The notes: generated from the sequence alone by a model not told the origin. Shown: positions 22,646-35,300, counted from the stretch's first letter. The stretch: DNA of 64,000 bases from Parelaphostrongylus tenuis (GCA_019055375.1 JAHQIW010004366.1:62001-126000), one strand, 5' to 3'. A program made the numbers and translations.

Positions 22646-23559
22646 ACGTACTGCCGCATAAATAACATTTATAAAAGTTCACTTCTTTTAAAGACTAAAA
22701 AAAACTGCACTAACTCTTTTTAACATGTACTATTATACCATATTTCTGGAACTGAAATTGTCCTTATAGAGGAAGCTAAGAAAATTTCATAATGGGCTGA
22801 GGCATGTGGATTAACAATAATATTCAATAGCCGATTTTGCTAAAGTTGCTCAATGGGTAGCCATATCTCGAAGGACACGGAGATTATCACGTTTCATCTA
22901 TGAGACAGCTTAATCTCACAATTCTTAGTGAACGAGTATCCAGGAATGGCTTGTCCGATATTGCAATGGCTGCTTGTGCTCACGGGTGATTTGCCCTCAA
23001 TAGAATAGGATCCCAAACAGTAGCCTATGCCCTTTTATTCAGTTAGCTTCAGTCTCCTTCAGTGATTCGAGTGCAAGGAAGTGAATGGCCCTACAATATT
23101 GCAGATGACAAAACCACAAACATGCTCATGAATATAGAAGATTACCTGTGCAATGAAGATAAACTAATTTATCCAGTGCAGCAGAAATAAAGTGTCTACT
23201 CTAATGCACTCATGCATTACGTAATTGCGCTGATCCCTGCATCTACGTTTAATTTTCAGTTACCATTTGAGGACCGCCTCTCTGTCACGAGTACGAGACC
23301 TTTCAGGGATTGATAAGGTAGAGTTTGATATTTTTTTCTGGCAATATGTGCTCCTTAAATGTTCGACCACTCACCATACCTAGTAAAAGAGGCTCGATAA
23401 AGCAATATTACATCAGCAAAGCTGTTCATTACGACACTGTAGTGGTTAACGAAGTCGCTCAATTGAGACAAAAGGGCCTTTTGTTTTACGAATAATATCA
23501 TTATCATTTCAAGGAGTACCGGCGCAGCAAAAACGATGCTCAGTTACCTCAACGATGTG

Positions 23560-23960
23560 GAAAAAGATAGCACTACGCATAAACAGAACGAAGACTCAGC
23601 TCTTGAAAAATCCACAACGCGAGGGTAAACAAATCGTACTGAATGGTTCTCTAATACCCCTTCGAAAAATCTGCACGCCCACAGGGTATCGTACGAAGGT
23701 GATTTTTGGTCGACACTACGTCCAGCCGGCACATCTCCAAAAACTGCTTCATCTTTGAAATCAAAGAAACGTACATCGATAGCTTAAAAGATGGGCTGGT
23801 TACATGATAAAACACAAATGCACTGAAAGGACAGCGGAGTGAACTCCAAGAGAATGCAAGCGTCCTCTTGGAAGACCACCCAAGCAACGGGCGGACGTGT
23901 TTGTGGCTGACGTTCAACCATCTGTATCTGCAGATGACGAGTTTAGATTTATGGAATGGG
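23560..23960 (+). pseudogene. Decayed RTE retrotransposon C-terminal fragment
   Basis: LRINRTKTQLLKN corresponds to the RTE segment G-L-x-I-N-x-x-K-T-x-x-M after the polymerase palm. Later frames carry the 3' coding motif PLGRPP and a D-V-F-V-A-D stretch. The frames are joined only by frameshifts. Confidence 0.55.
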
Positions 23961-25049
23961 CTTCCCCTAAGCCACTGTGCTCCAATTAGACTACCACCAT
24001 GACGACGATTGTGTGAGAGAGAAACGGATAGAAATTCTGTTGGAGGCCCTCACTGTCAATGCAAACAACCGTTCAAGTATCAAAATAGGTAAGTAAGCAA
24101 TATGCGAATGAAGATGTTCTTCGCTTCCAAATGTATTTGAGTTTGGTCTTCTTGCCATGAAACTTGGTTTTTCGTGTACCGTATGTATTAAAATCTTCAC
24201 ACTATATTTATGTAATTCATCAAATACTACACGGTTATTAAATAAATCCGGTAGGAAAATTATGGCGATTCCGTAGAAACGAATATCATAAACCTTGAAT
24301 AATGACTCTGCGCTATCACCTCGATTTTTCGTTCATTGACTGTCATGATTTCATCTCTGCAACCCTTAGGTGACTTTACAGTCATTAGTGGATTTCGTCC
24401 TTTTCGTGACAATATCTGTCTATTAGTACTTAAGAAGTGACAAATCTTGTTTGTCCTTCATTTTTTGTCGTGCATATGAATGCGACTAACCCGCTCCAAG
24501 TAGCTTTTGTTACGTAAATGGAATAGTAGATAATTTTATTATAAGAACATCGCTTTTATTTCAATACATAAGCCGTCAATTTACTTCGTTATATATTGAT
24601 TTTCTCACTGATCTGAGGTTATCCAAAACACAGTTGAAAAAACAGCTGAAATTCTGTGTACAAACAATAATTCTCGGATTTTTTTGCTAGTACAACAATG
24701 TTAGCAACGCCCTTAAACGTTTTAAAAACGAGCCGTGTTGAGGTGCGTGGTGGCAGTAAACGGATGACCGGACGAGTTTTATTTCCATGCTCGATCGTTA
24801 AAGTATTAAATATGACACGATTTCATGCCCTATCATCATTGTCCCATCGTGCGGTGAGCGAATAAGGAGAATGTTAGAGCTTCACTACTTGCTGACTGTA
24901 CGAATACCCATAATATAATTATGGATGAAAAGCCACAGTGGTAGCACGTGGACTTATGGGAGACCAAATGAAATCTCGAAAAGAAACGAAGTGATGATGA
25001 CGCATATTTCCATATGAACACATTGAAGAGAATTGAGTTGTGGACAAAA

Positions 25050-25132
25050 ATTCGACCACAGACAGGAGTTGAACCCGAGTTTCACCCATACCAAAGCGCG
25101 TACTAACACTACGCCACCGAGGCTGCCGCTAA
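25050..25132 (-). repeat. tRNA-like SINE head (family S2), left arm
   Basis: The reverse strand carries GGGTTCAACTCC and a GTGTTAGTACGCG box. Confidence 0.68.
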
Positions 25133-25194
25133 CCCACCACTCATTTTTTCAGGATCTCTCTATCATAGCTATTAGAACGACTGATGGGTAGGCT

Positions 25195-25275
25195 GTGGCA
25201 TCAATGGTATCGTGGTAGCACGCGCCCCCGGTATGTGTGGAACGCAGGTTCAACTCCCGTCTGAGGTCGAATTTT
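25195..25275 (+). repeat. tRNA-like SINE head (family S2), right arm
   Basis: ATCGTGGTAGCACGCG and GGTTCAACTCCCGTCTGAGG. With the copy at 25050-25132 it makes a 225-base inverted pair. Confidence 0.7.
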
Positions 25276-25329
25276 CGCCCACCACTCAATTCTCCCAAGT
25301 TTTAATACTTAAACGAATCCCACTGAAGG

Positions 25330-26260
25330 AAGCTTTTATGCTGGACTGTTAATAATTCTTCGATAGCTCGAATTACGGTGAAGTCCGTAGCAATTTTATT
25401 TTATGGAAACAACTCCTTGCTGTACTGTAGCAGTCAAAAGAAGATTACGTTTTTCAGTTAGTTGACATATTGCTAAAGGTACGGCGACTTAGGGCCATTG
25501 TCCGCGAAATTTTACAAATTAGAGTGTGAAGCCCAACTTTCTTTTGACTGTCACAGCTCTCCAAGTAGTCCTCTATAAAAATAGACTACGTCTTCAAAAT
25601 CAATGGTATTTCCACTGTTGAATAATTATAAAAGTCCAAAGAAAAAACTTTATCCTGCGAGAAATCCTCAAATTCGGAGCAAAATTTTATTTCGGCTGTT
25701 ACAGCGCAAAAAACAAGCCATTCAAGAAGCAAAATATATCATTCAAGTTCACTTAATATCAGCTATCGAATGATATTTATAATCTAGTGAAATAGGTCTT
25801 TTGTAGGAAAAGCCAAAGGCTTACTGCAACAGAAGTTATTTCTAAGAGTAGGGATTTTCAAGACAATTGAACGTCATTCTTTTTTGAAATACGTTTGCAA
25901 AAGCTTTTTCAATGATAACTTGAGTTAGGTTCAGCATAAGAGTCTATAAGAATCAAAATCGAACCATACAATCTCAAAAAATCCGCCTACAATTAGAAAA
26001 ATTGGATTGCGATTGTAAAACGTCATCTTTTATTTTTCATTAGAACGTACTGTAGATTATTTCCAAACAGCATGCTTATTAGAGTCAGAATTCTCAAGCT
26101 ATCTATTGACTACAAACACACCAAGAAGATTTGAGAAAATGCCCAACAGCAGCTGGAAATAAATTCTTTTCGCAAGTACAGGGTTTTTTCTTTTAGAAAT
26201 GAAAGATTTTAGGCAGTATAAGCGTTAATCTTGCCAACACCATTCGTACAAGAGTCTTAT
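25330..26260. other. Repeat-rich gene-free stretch
   Basis: Foldback-family words such as GTAGCAGTCAAAAGAAGATT occur. I see no exon. Confidence 0.45.
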
Positions 26261-26272
26261 CAGTAATCGATT

Positions 26273-26503
26273 TTATCGTTTTTTTGATGGCGATCTTCCT
26301 CTGAGGGCTTTTTTAACTCGAATTTTTATTGGAGCACGCAGCACTCTTCGTAGACCGTCCGAACGGCGTGCCCAGCTCAGGGTCATATTGCCTTCATCGT
26401 CCGCAAGGGGATCTAATGCGCGCGCGGTGTCCAAAACTTTAAACCAAGTGAGACGTGCATATGACACGGGGACATAACGAAGCAATTCTCGAAGTAGAGT
26501 TCG
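26273..26503 (-). CDS. Candidate terminal exon of an unidentified gene
   Basis: Downstream of a CTTAG acceptor, 76 codons are open to a TAA stop. The product begins RTLLRELLRYVPVSYARL, continues through an acidic LDPLADDEG segment, and ends in a lysine/arginine-rich tail (KKALRGRSPSKKR). Local GC and codon use look gene-like compared with the flanks. No domain is recognised and no upstream exon was found. It may equally be a remnant. Confidence 0.35.
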   Translation of the reverse strand, partial: RTLLRELLRYVPVSYARLTWFKVLDTARALDPLADDEGNMTLSWARRSDGLRRVLRAPIKIRVKKALRGRSPSKKR

Positions 26504-26999
26504 CTAAGCCCGGAAAAAGAATATTGAACATTTGCGCAGAAAATCCTCAATTCTTTCTGGACAGTTTCCAATAATTCAAAGATGGACCACAAGGAGGAAT
26601 GAATTTTAATAAAGCATGATCTCGCGCCATATAGCAGATCAAATTTGTTGATTTGAGCTAGGCACATTCCTTGCTCATGTAAGATTTAGAGCCGCTGTTA
26701 TCCCATAATAACTGTGAGCCCGATAAACAACAAAATAGTGAGTAATTTATTGAAATTCATGGTTTTTTTGCTGGTTTCTGCGGTGGTATTCAATAAAGAC
26801 CGTCCAAAAGTGTAGAACGATACGCGGAAATTTGACCTCAGACGTAATAACGATGAACTCGAATGGATTATTCATTTCAAATAGGTGTCAGCTCAAATAG
26901 GATCAATGTGTATATTTGCTTGAACGGCAAAGCCCGTTAAAGTTTAGTTGCTGACTGCTACGATAAAATATATGAAAGGAAGAGTAGAGGCAGAACGGT

Positions 27000-27080
27000 G
27001 GCTTCGATGGCGTTGTAATAGCACGAGTCCTCGGTAGTGAGCGAGTTAAACTCTCGTCTGAGGTCGAATTCTTGCATACC
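27000..27080 (+). repeat. tRNA-like SINE head (family S2)
   Basis: GCGTTGTAATAGCACGAG is followed by TTAAACTCTCGTCTGAGG. Confidence 0.6.
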
Positions 27081-27524
27081 ACCCTATACTTTTGGATGGT
27101 CTCCAAAACGGTGAGTGTTCTAAGGACCTACTTACTGTAAGAACAAAATTTGTGCAAAACGTTTTTTTTTTGCTGAGCTTATAAAAGTGATTGACTGAGC
27201 AAATTGTGTATCATTTTGACTTTTTCAGGCTCTGAAAAAGGAAAAACTGCCGGATACCATCAAATAACATATTCTGTTGGACTCGTTAGCGCTAAAGGTA
27301 CACCGCGTACATTACAGTGTCTGCTGATGATATAGCCCAAAATACAGCACGTATGGTGTGATGGACGTGTTTTTGACAAGTCGACACCGTAAACACCACA
27401 TCGCACTTGATCTCATCACCATAACCGTCATTTCGCATTTGCCTTCAAAACGCTTGAAAGAAACGTCGCTCCAAAGACACCACCTTGTTTGGGAGAGCGG
27501 ATGCCAAAATCAAGCATCCTTCAA

Positions 27525-27663
27525 GAGGGTATAAAATTGCGCTGGAAAACTTAAGTCGACGCTCGTGTTGCTTGGCTTCTTTATTTACTCTTCTTTGCCA
27601 TCAACCTCATCACCATGTCATTCTACACCCAGCGTGACACACCAAACATCGATGAAGTCTAAG
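27525..27663 (+). promoter_or_regulatory. TATA-like box before a 15-codon open frame
   Basis: GGTATAAAATTGCG lies about 90 bases before an ATG whose frame of 15 codons ends in TAA. It resembles a core promoter, but the reading frame has no recognised product and could be chance or a broken gene start. Confidence 0.25.
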
Positions 27664-27769
27664 GGGAGCTGGTACAGTTTAGAAGGCTCATGGCAATAGC
27701 CTAGCGAACCATCATGTCCACCAAACCCTCTCCACCCACGCGCTCCTTAAACAATTACCTGTATCACCC

Positions 27770-28060
27770 GTCACCTGTCGTCCTGTTAATCGTCGAGGTG
27801 ACTCTAACGGGCCTTAGCAACACTTCCATTTTTCCCTATCGCGTGCAAGAGTAGTCAGTGGGTCCTCCTCGCTCTAAGAATTCGTTGAGTATCATAACTT
27901 TCCTCTAGTCTTTTCGTGAAGAAACGGACCATCGGGTCGATGATCTCGTTGTAGAGCGGCTGATATCTCGAACAATGCAGTCGGTGACGGCTCTCGTCCA
28001 TCGATTGTCGTCGAAGCGCATCATGTATCCCGGCCCACCTTACTTTCGATATCATTTTAG
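27770..28060 (-). pseudogene. RTE retrotransposon 3' coding end
   Basis: The - strand reads ISKVRWAGIHDALR, then MVRFFTKRLEESYD. This is the RTE C-terminal pattern K-x-R-W-A-G-H-x-M-R and W-S-D-F-F-T-K. The nearly full-length element at 39-42 kb carries the same segment. Several codons are broken. Confidence 0.65.
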
Positions 28061-30480
28061 ACAATGGTAGAAGAAATGGAGGCCACATACAAATGACTGA
28101 AAGACTGCGGAGAAAAAACAACAAGTCAGTCATCAAAACTCTATAATCGTGCCATAACCATTGACTGGAGTGTATAGACAACTTCCAAACCCCATCAACA
28201 CTTCGCAAAACTCTCCAGACCCTCATACAAATTGAGACGTTGGTCGAGAGGTTTTGGAATAGTACCCGTCATCTATGTAGTGCTAAGCAGTGATGGCCCA
28301 CGTCGACACGATGTGCGAATTAACTCAACAGCTTCTTCCTGTGTTTGAAGACAGCTTACGTCTATGATCTTTGCTAACGATCAATATACCGTGCAATGAG
28401 GATCGCTCAACGGACCGTGTAATAAAAGGTTCTCTTATGAACGTCTGAGAGGTGAATTGTGCCAAAGGTGGCGATTGTTGGCAAACTATTGGCATTAAAA
28501 GTCGCCCACTGGGAGCCAATCAGATTGATCAGTCGCCTGTGCGGTGAGCTAATCGGTTTTATTACTCTTGCACATTTAATTGATTACTAATTACCACTAC
28601 AGACTTTTTTGTGTCTGAGCACCAATAGAATGGCCCTTTATATGAATGGCAAAGATCAAGTAGTGTGTATTAGCAATAAGTAAAAACGATCACAATGAGT
28701 TCTTCTACGATTGTGACGGAGAGACACAAAGGAATAGTTTCTAAGAAATGGTCAAGTCAAAGTCAAAAAAATGGTCAGCCAGGTATGCAACGCAAAGTTT
28801 TTGTAAGAAAGATGACCAAATGACCGGATGCAGTGATCTGACTACTGAACCCGATCACGCGGCTGAGCTTGAGATGTTGCCATGCCCGTCCTGTAAAAGT
28901 TCACCCCGGAGGTGGTACCCAGTGAAAGAGTATATGAATAAATTGTGTGGGCCAAGGTCTTGTCGCAAAATGAATACCGCCCAAAAGCCATCAAGGAGCT
29001 GATTACGTATGGGGCTGGATACTTTGCGTCTGGGTGCCGAGCCACGCATAGCTTATTGCACCATGCTCTGCCGCCGTAGTAGAAACTCCTGCATTACAAT
29101 GTTACAAAATACATGATAACGTGTTATTAGAATGAAACTTTGCATAAATTGCAAGCAAACTTTACTGGTTGAGAAGCGCCTGATGGTGAGCTAATTAGTA
29201 AATGACAGTCCGCTAAGACGATCAATTAATTCGTCATGAGAGGAATTACGACAATAAAAGTTTGGCAGTTCTTTCTTCTATTCAGATATTCAAATGTTAA
29301 AGAAAATCGAATTTAATTAGCACCAATTTCGGTCATTTCAGAAAATATCGAAAGATTGTGAAGCTGGAAAAAGAAAATATTATTCTAGAACTAGTCTTTA
29401 CTTATTGCTTTCGCAAAGTTGGTATGTCTTATTGGCGAGATTATTACCACGCTGTAACTTCCGACCGCTTATATTGACTTTGTTAAGGACCGGATTTATG
29501 GCAAGAGTAAAACAAAGTCAAAGCTAAGCACAAAGATTCCACATTGAGATCAGCACATGCATCCACTGCCAATTTACGTGGAGAGATCGAATACCAAAAT
29601 AAGCTCAGTTACGTGATTAAACCAAAACTTCAAGTAGATTTCAGCCCGACTTCTGAGAGTTGCGATTATGGTCATGCATTTACAGTGAACGGTATCTGAG
29701 GTACATCAAAAGTTCATCCGTCTTTGATTTACAAACGTAAAGTTATGGAAGCAGAATGTATGAATATGTGTGACAATATAAATCGGTGATTTACATCTAA
29801 GAAAAGGTAGACAACATTCGTTATATTATGGAGAATGTTGACTACAATGCCCCTTTTGCTTCCATGACGTCGAATAACAGAAGAGATCGAACTGATATCA
29901 CAACAGAAATAGTAACCACAACACCATGATATATTAGCTGAACGAATAAATTCGATAACAGCAACATACAAGAACTTTATGGACCATCGAATGGAATGAG
30001 ATGGCGCGCGATTGGTCAAAAAGAGCATTGCAGGCTTTTATTAAGAATTATCAGAACGTTTTGCTACTTTGAATTACAGAAGTTAAGCGGCAGAGGACAC
30101 TGGTTCTTTCCTCAAAAAAGTTTATAGTGTGAACGTGTAACCATCCAACGTATTATAGACGGCGTATTTTGAAAAAGTTGCAGTGCCATTCGGGAAAATT
30201 TGAAGCTAGCAATATTCGATATGTGTCATACCTGGAAAGAAACTTGTGCAATCACAGTCATTAGTAATAATGGCGAAAAAAGCTATTCGATTTTTATTTG
30301 TTTTACATGACCCGCTCTCATAATATACATGTGAATCTCAGCACTTGCATTCGATTAGTTCCGTGTTTTCATCTTCCACAAAGGACTTCGAACGTTTGTG
30401 TTTCGCCTCCAAGCTTACTTGAAGATTTTGTTTATTTTATGAATGTCCTAGATTGTTGATCAAGACGGGTCTTCTTGTAA
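28060..30480. other. Gene-poor stretch
   Basis: Open frames at 28325-28519, 28748-29002 and 29729-30028 lack splice context or recognisable motifs. I see nothing else I can name. Confidence 0.4.
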
Positions 30481-30489
30481 TCTCGGAGG

Positions 30490-30620
30490 TGGCCGAGAAA
30501 AAACGCCCCCAGGCGTGCAGTTGATTTGTTTCACGGGAGTGCTGGCGAAGTAGAGCGAATAAGCAGATCGCTTACCACCTATCGTGATGCACTGCATGAT
30601 TAACCACTGCGCCACCCCGC
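30490..30620 (-). repeat. tRNA-like SINE
   Basis: The - strand head reads GGTGGCGCAGTGGTTAATCA, a clear A box, but the B box is poor. Confidence 0.5.
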
Positions 30621-30959
30621 CCCCGTAAGGGAAGTTCACTACGGATACATCAGCACTGAAATTCGTGCACGTTCTTTGAAATTATTGACAGGTGCAGTTA
30701 CCTTCATGTAGTTGTCGTATCTGGAATGTATTATAGCACTTCTTACGAATAACCGCTTTTTTATCATTGCACATACTCATTAATTGTAAAGTTCTACTTA
30801 CAGATAATGATAATCCGAGTGCAATCTTGGAAGTACCCCTCACGCTCATATGACGGCTCGTCGCCAGTATCTCGATTATTTATCTTGTGCTGTACATCTA
30901 ATTTGTTCTTAGGCCCATTGATATCGTTACGGATAGGATGACATGGTTTCTTGGCCTCA

Positions 30960-32150
30960 TATTATCGCAATTAGTAAAGTTTATACCAGTCCATCTCCCA
31001 AATACCAATATATTCCTAAAGCACCTCAAAAATGCGCGTCCAAATCACACCTATGTAATGGAGTAGTTTGATGTCACAGCGCTCTATACAAACGTTTCAA
31101 ATGACGTCGCATTACAAGCCACTCATTAATCACTAACAGAAAGCATGGAAAAAATTGACATGCTTGCCTTGTCTGTCCAACAGCTTATCATATTTCTTGA
31201 GTCATGCCTAAGCTGTTCGATATATAGGTGGTCGCGAAAATCTTTTGCACAAATTAGAGGGTTGGCAATGGGACAAAGACTAGCACCCAGCTTAGCCATC
31301 GCTTTCATGTCAGAAGTGGAAACTCTAGTTCTCCATCGGCGTCCAATACTCTACTGTCGCTATATAGACGATTGCTTTATCATTTGATTTACACAAGAGA
31401 AGATGGAGAAGTGTTTCGAAATTTTGAGCGGGCAGTCAGAGTTTATCAATTTGACGTGAGAATAACAAAATTCAGAGAATTGGCTTCCCTTCTTGAATGT
31501 TCAAGTTCAACTCAATGAAGTGGTTACAATACAAATTGGTATCGCAAGCCTAGTAACAAAGACACCCTGGTGCACTACATTTCTTCTCATCCCTCACGTG
31601 CTAAAAAAGCACTAATGCGAAATATGTATCGAACAACTACAAGTGTTTGCACGGGAGACGATGAAAGAAGGGAATAACTAAACTTAGCGCGACAAATAGC
31701 CATTTCTAATGGGTACAAAGAAAAAACATCAGCTAGTGTTGGTCGAAAAGCGAAAAAGCCTCGCAATGGGAAGGAGAGGGTGCTACACGTGAAGGGTAAG
31801 GTGCCTCTTGTGCTACCTTTCATTACAGACGAAGTAAGTACCGTTATGAGAAAGTGTCTAAAAACAGTTGTCTAGATTATTCTGTAGGAATTCCAGAAAT
31901 TCCTTCTAAGACATTGCGTCGTCAGTTAGTCCGAAACGGCTTGTATGACCGTTTATGTGATACAAAGGACTGCATTATTTGTCCCAACGAGAGAGATGGC
32001 GACTGCATGAGCGTAGGTACAATATACTTTATCTCTTGTAAGACATGTGGTGACGAATACATTGGCGAAACAGGCAGACCACTTCACATCCTCATGAAAG
32101 AACACCTAGACGGGAAACAAATGAGCACCTAAGTATACCTCTAAATAGAC
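30960..32150 (+). mobile_element. Penelope-like retroelement, broken
   Basis: A broken frame carries reverse transcriptase motifs: FDVTALYTNVSND (catalytic motif A) near 31070-31110, RGLAMGQRLAPS near 31260, and the catalytic YIDD at about 31363-31374. About 480 bases later, 31854-32132 encodes a GIY-YIG endonuclease segment with a CIIC-type cysteine pair and YFISCKTCGDEYIGETGR. RT followed by GIY-YIG is the hallmark of Penelope-like elements. A TGA follows YIDDCFII and more stops follow, so this copy is dead. The N-terminal part is not recognisable. Confidence 0.85.
31854..32132 (+). pseudogene. GIY-YIG endonuclease domain of the Penelope-like element
   Basis: The frame of 92 codons has a CIICPN cysteine pair before the nuclease core IYFISCKTCGDEYIGETGR. 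The second half of the nuclease signature (Y-I-G) and the catalytic Arg of TGR are present. The downstream catalytic glutamate region is cut short by a stop. Confidence 0.8.
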
Positions 32151-32550
32151 ACAGGATACAAAGGTATAAAGGTGACGACTTCGAGGTAGTGTTATAATTC
32201 TAGGGCAATAATCGAAAACATTAGCGTGAAAAACACTTGAAGCTTTCTGGATAGATTCTAGAAACCCGCAAATAAACAAAAAGGGGAGCACCTTAACGTA
32301 AACAACCACATGGCACCTTCTCTCAAACTGATTTTCTAGCCTGGGTATCAGCTGACACCTATTGTTGATTTGACCTAGTGACATGAGGGGCGGGCTCATG
32401 AGTCACACTGCGCTAACAACATAGGTATCCCTAGACTAGTATGCGCGGTGATTGGTTTTTTACTGAATCAATCATCGCTTATTAAGGCCCTAGATTTTTA
32501 TGTTTCCACAGTGCATAATCATTAAGTAACATTACAATGAATAATACGTT

Positions 32551-32590
32551 CAGGCTCTGAAGAAGGCGTATTTGCTGGAACGTCAACCAC
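32551..32590 (+). ncRNA. Degenerate hammerhead-like motif, family B
   Basis: GGCT is followed by CTGAAGA, a pairable AGGCG...TGCTG segment, GGAAC and CGTCAACC. One A of the GAAA core is lost. It lies 400 bases after the Penelope-like element. Confidence 0.4.
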
Positions 32591-33074
32591 GATCAACCAA
32601 GAAAATCCATCGACCGAAAAGAAGGACAATCGATCGGAATAAGATTCCAACCTCGTGAAGCTTTAGGTAAAATTTAGTCCTTAAGCTCTCACTCTTATTT
32701 TCACCGCTATATTGTTATTGTTGCGTTGTGCTACTGTAAATAAAGGTTTAGCTACCCGATTTTGAGACTTGATCTACTGCGGATATTGGAGAAAGGTCCG
32801 CGTGGAAAAAAATGCAGTCGAGCATTCAACGAACCTCTATACTTACAATGCCAGTAATATGAGATCCTTTAGCATTTTAAGAAACCGAGTTTCATCGAAT
32901 TTCATCTGACTAGATGAAAGACGTTCCGCGTAAAGGACATGGGCAGTCCCTACACGTGGACATAACTCGGTGAGTGGCTTTTCTCCAATAAAATAACGGT
33001 TATAAATGCCATTTTTTTATAATTATGTCTTAAGAAATCTGCATGATCATACGAATTGCGCTAAATAAATACGT

Positions 33075-33113
33075 CTAGGCCTAAGGAAGGCGAATGCGTA
33101 GAAAAATCAGCCA
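33075..33113 (+). ncRNA. Degenerate hammerhead-like motif, family B
   Basis: It shares TACGT...AGGC and AGCC with the copy at 32551 and keeps GAAA and a UC|AGCC cleavage-site pattern. The core reads CTAAGGA instead of CTGANGA. Confidence 0.35.
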
Positions 33114-33339
33114 TCTACCATGATTTCACATTTCTGCCAACGTTGCTTATCGGCTATTCCACAAAACGAGGGCTGTGGCAGAAGGCGTGGAAGCGGCTGG
33201 GCGAGGCGGAAAGATCGATCACTTATTATTCAGTTGGTAAATTTTCCTCCGCTCCAGACAGAATGCTTGAGCAAGATACCAAGGAAATTTCTTTGCACAT
33301 TGTTATGCTTTCCAGCGAATCATACGAGTTATAAAAGTG

Positions 33340-33505
33340 AAGGAGAAAGGCGAGTGTAAAATACAGTTTCTTATCTGGGTGCTACAGCGTTATAAATGGA
33401 TGTTTAAAAAAAACCGACGACATGGACGTGGGCGTTTCCTCAAGTCTGAGCTTTCGAATGCTTACTAAAACTCCTATGAAAATTTACTCTCCGGCAAATC
33501 AGATC
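33340..33505 (-). repeat. Foldback family arm
   Basis: TACAGCGTTATAAATGGA, AACCGACGACATGG and GAGCTTTCGAATGC match the right arm at 15.3-15.48 kb. Confidence 0.5.
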
Positions 33506-33594
33506 TGTTTTCCTCTGCTCCCTCCTGTTCAGAAAGGTTTTTGTGATATCTTTTCAAAGACTGATTTCAGCATTTTCGAAGTTCTAATAGGTCT

Positions 33595-33641
33595 GTGGCC
33601 TACGTACATTTCAGCAATCGCGCTCGTCTCGTCAGAGCCAC
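33595..33641 (-). ncRNA. Hammerhead ribozyme motif, family B
   Basis: Stem I is GTGGCT with GGCCAC (six pairs, one G-U). The core is CTGACGA, GAAA is intact, and the cleavage site is UA. Stem III is weak. Confidence 0.6.
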
Positions 33642-33980
33642 GCGCTTCACCGGCTTTCCTACATGGTTGGGAAGGGTAGACACACATTATTAAGATCAGG
33701 CAACGCGAAATGATATTATCTCTTGCACTCGATGTCACACAGCTCTCAATATTTGCATGGGTTTTGCTTTTCCTTTAATTGTTATTTTAGGAGCAGCCTT
33801 CGAAGATATATCGGAGCTTCAAAACGAGGTTTTTAAAATAACAATCGAATAAAGAGCAATGCTCATGAATTTAATGACATCCCTGTGCCATCGACTGTAA
33901 AACCCTCTGGCATCTCTTGCGTTGTTTGGTCTCATATTGTGTTTCCTCGTCCCTAAAATGTAGGGTATTTGCTCGGACTG

Positions 33981-34026
33981 CGGCTCTGAAGAAGCAAACG
34001 AGATCGTCGAAAAGTATCTAAGCCAC
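33981..34026 (+). ncRNA. Hammerhead ribozyme motif, family B
   Basis: Stem I is GGCT/AGCC, the core is CTGAAGA, stem II is GCAAACGAGATCGT-like, and CGAAA is followed by AGTATCTA before AGCC. The tail AAGCCACTGTCATACCAGC matches the copy at 10.83 kb. Confidence 0.55.
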
Positions 34027-34079
34027 TGTCATACCAGCAATTATAGAATTAAAAGCATAGCTCAAATTTTAGTGATTTC

Positions 34080-35300
34080 AATATCATACTTGCTTTCTGA
34101 CCCTCCGGGATCAAATGTATCATACTGGTGCACTGGATTTTCATGTCTTTTTATAGGGTACACATTCTCAACAGGATTCTTAGTAGTCATAAGATAGATA
34201 AAGAAGTAATTTGAAGACTTGGTTTGGTTTCTGAGAAGACCTTATTGATATGCCGTAAGAGCGACGAGAAAAGTACATTTTATTTTGAAGTGTGTACTGT
34301 GTCTTGCACTCGTGTTTTGTTTGTACTTCACCAAGCAAAGCTCTTTCATCAGAGCTCTAGTAATTACTCGATAGCCTGAAAGCGATCATCCTAAAACCAT
34401 GCTCATTTTCTGAACAAGTCCTCGTAGTTCACTGTAGTGCCCAAGAAAATTTACGTTTCACCTTCGGCGCTATCTTGCGCGGCTGGAGTCTGTTCATGAT
34501 TTTCCGATCAGTGGATCAAATCTCGTAAATTTTGAAACCAAACTTGAATTTTGGATAAATATTCACAGAGCGCTGTAAGAGCATAGAGGAGTTCACCTTT
34601 CGCGTTTGGAGTGATTAGCTGATTGCTTAGATTTCGTAGCGCGTTTATTAGCAAGATAAAAATAGAAAGCTAATGCCTATAGAACAATAGAAGAAGCTTG
34701 TTTTCTATTCATGTTAGGGTTCGAAACCTTTAAAGTACTTTTATAGTTGGAAAATTGCCAAGAGTCATTGATAAACTGGCGTCGTACTCAGTACGCAAAA
34801 TCATCTCAAACCAACTATTCATTGCGCTTCCATATTTCGTTGCTTCTTAGCACACAAGAGCTATAGAGCGCTAAGAATATAAGAGCATATAGAGTCAATT
34901 GCAGATTATTTAAGAAATACAAAGCTTAAGCACTATTCTCTGAAAAAAGGAAAAAAATCCTGCCTTTTATAACGAAAACTGCGCGCCACTAGCGACTCGC
35001 ACTTTGCGCGGAATTTCAACTAAAATCCCGATGTTAACGTGTTTTTGATCTGGAAGAGAATTACTTTTTACCATCAATTCACATTATTTGCGCGGCTGGC
35101 GTCTATGCTTGGCACAGGACTTTTATCATTGATAAATCTCGATGAATGTGAATGGGTCTATTAGGTTGCGGGAAAAAGGTCTAAGAAAATGCTTGTGTCG
35201 ATCACTTTTTGTCTTTGGGCTCATTTGAGAGCCCACCTTCTCCCGCGTACAATGGTATATAATTTATCTATTATTTCAAGATGTAGTTAACAAGCGAGCA
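34080..35300. other. Gene-free stretch with old repeats
   Basis: A block near 34960-35100 (AACGAAAACTGCGCGCC, TCGCACTTTGCGCG) resembles 11590-11700. I see no gene. Confidence 0.4.

Noticed and set aside
25195..25275. Possible tRNA gene
   Set aside because: A and B boxes are present but there is no acceptor stem pairing and the block recurs many times, so it is a SINE head.
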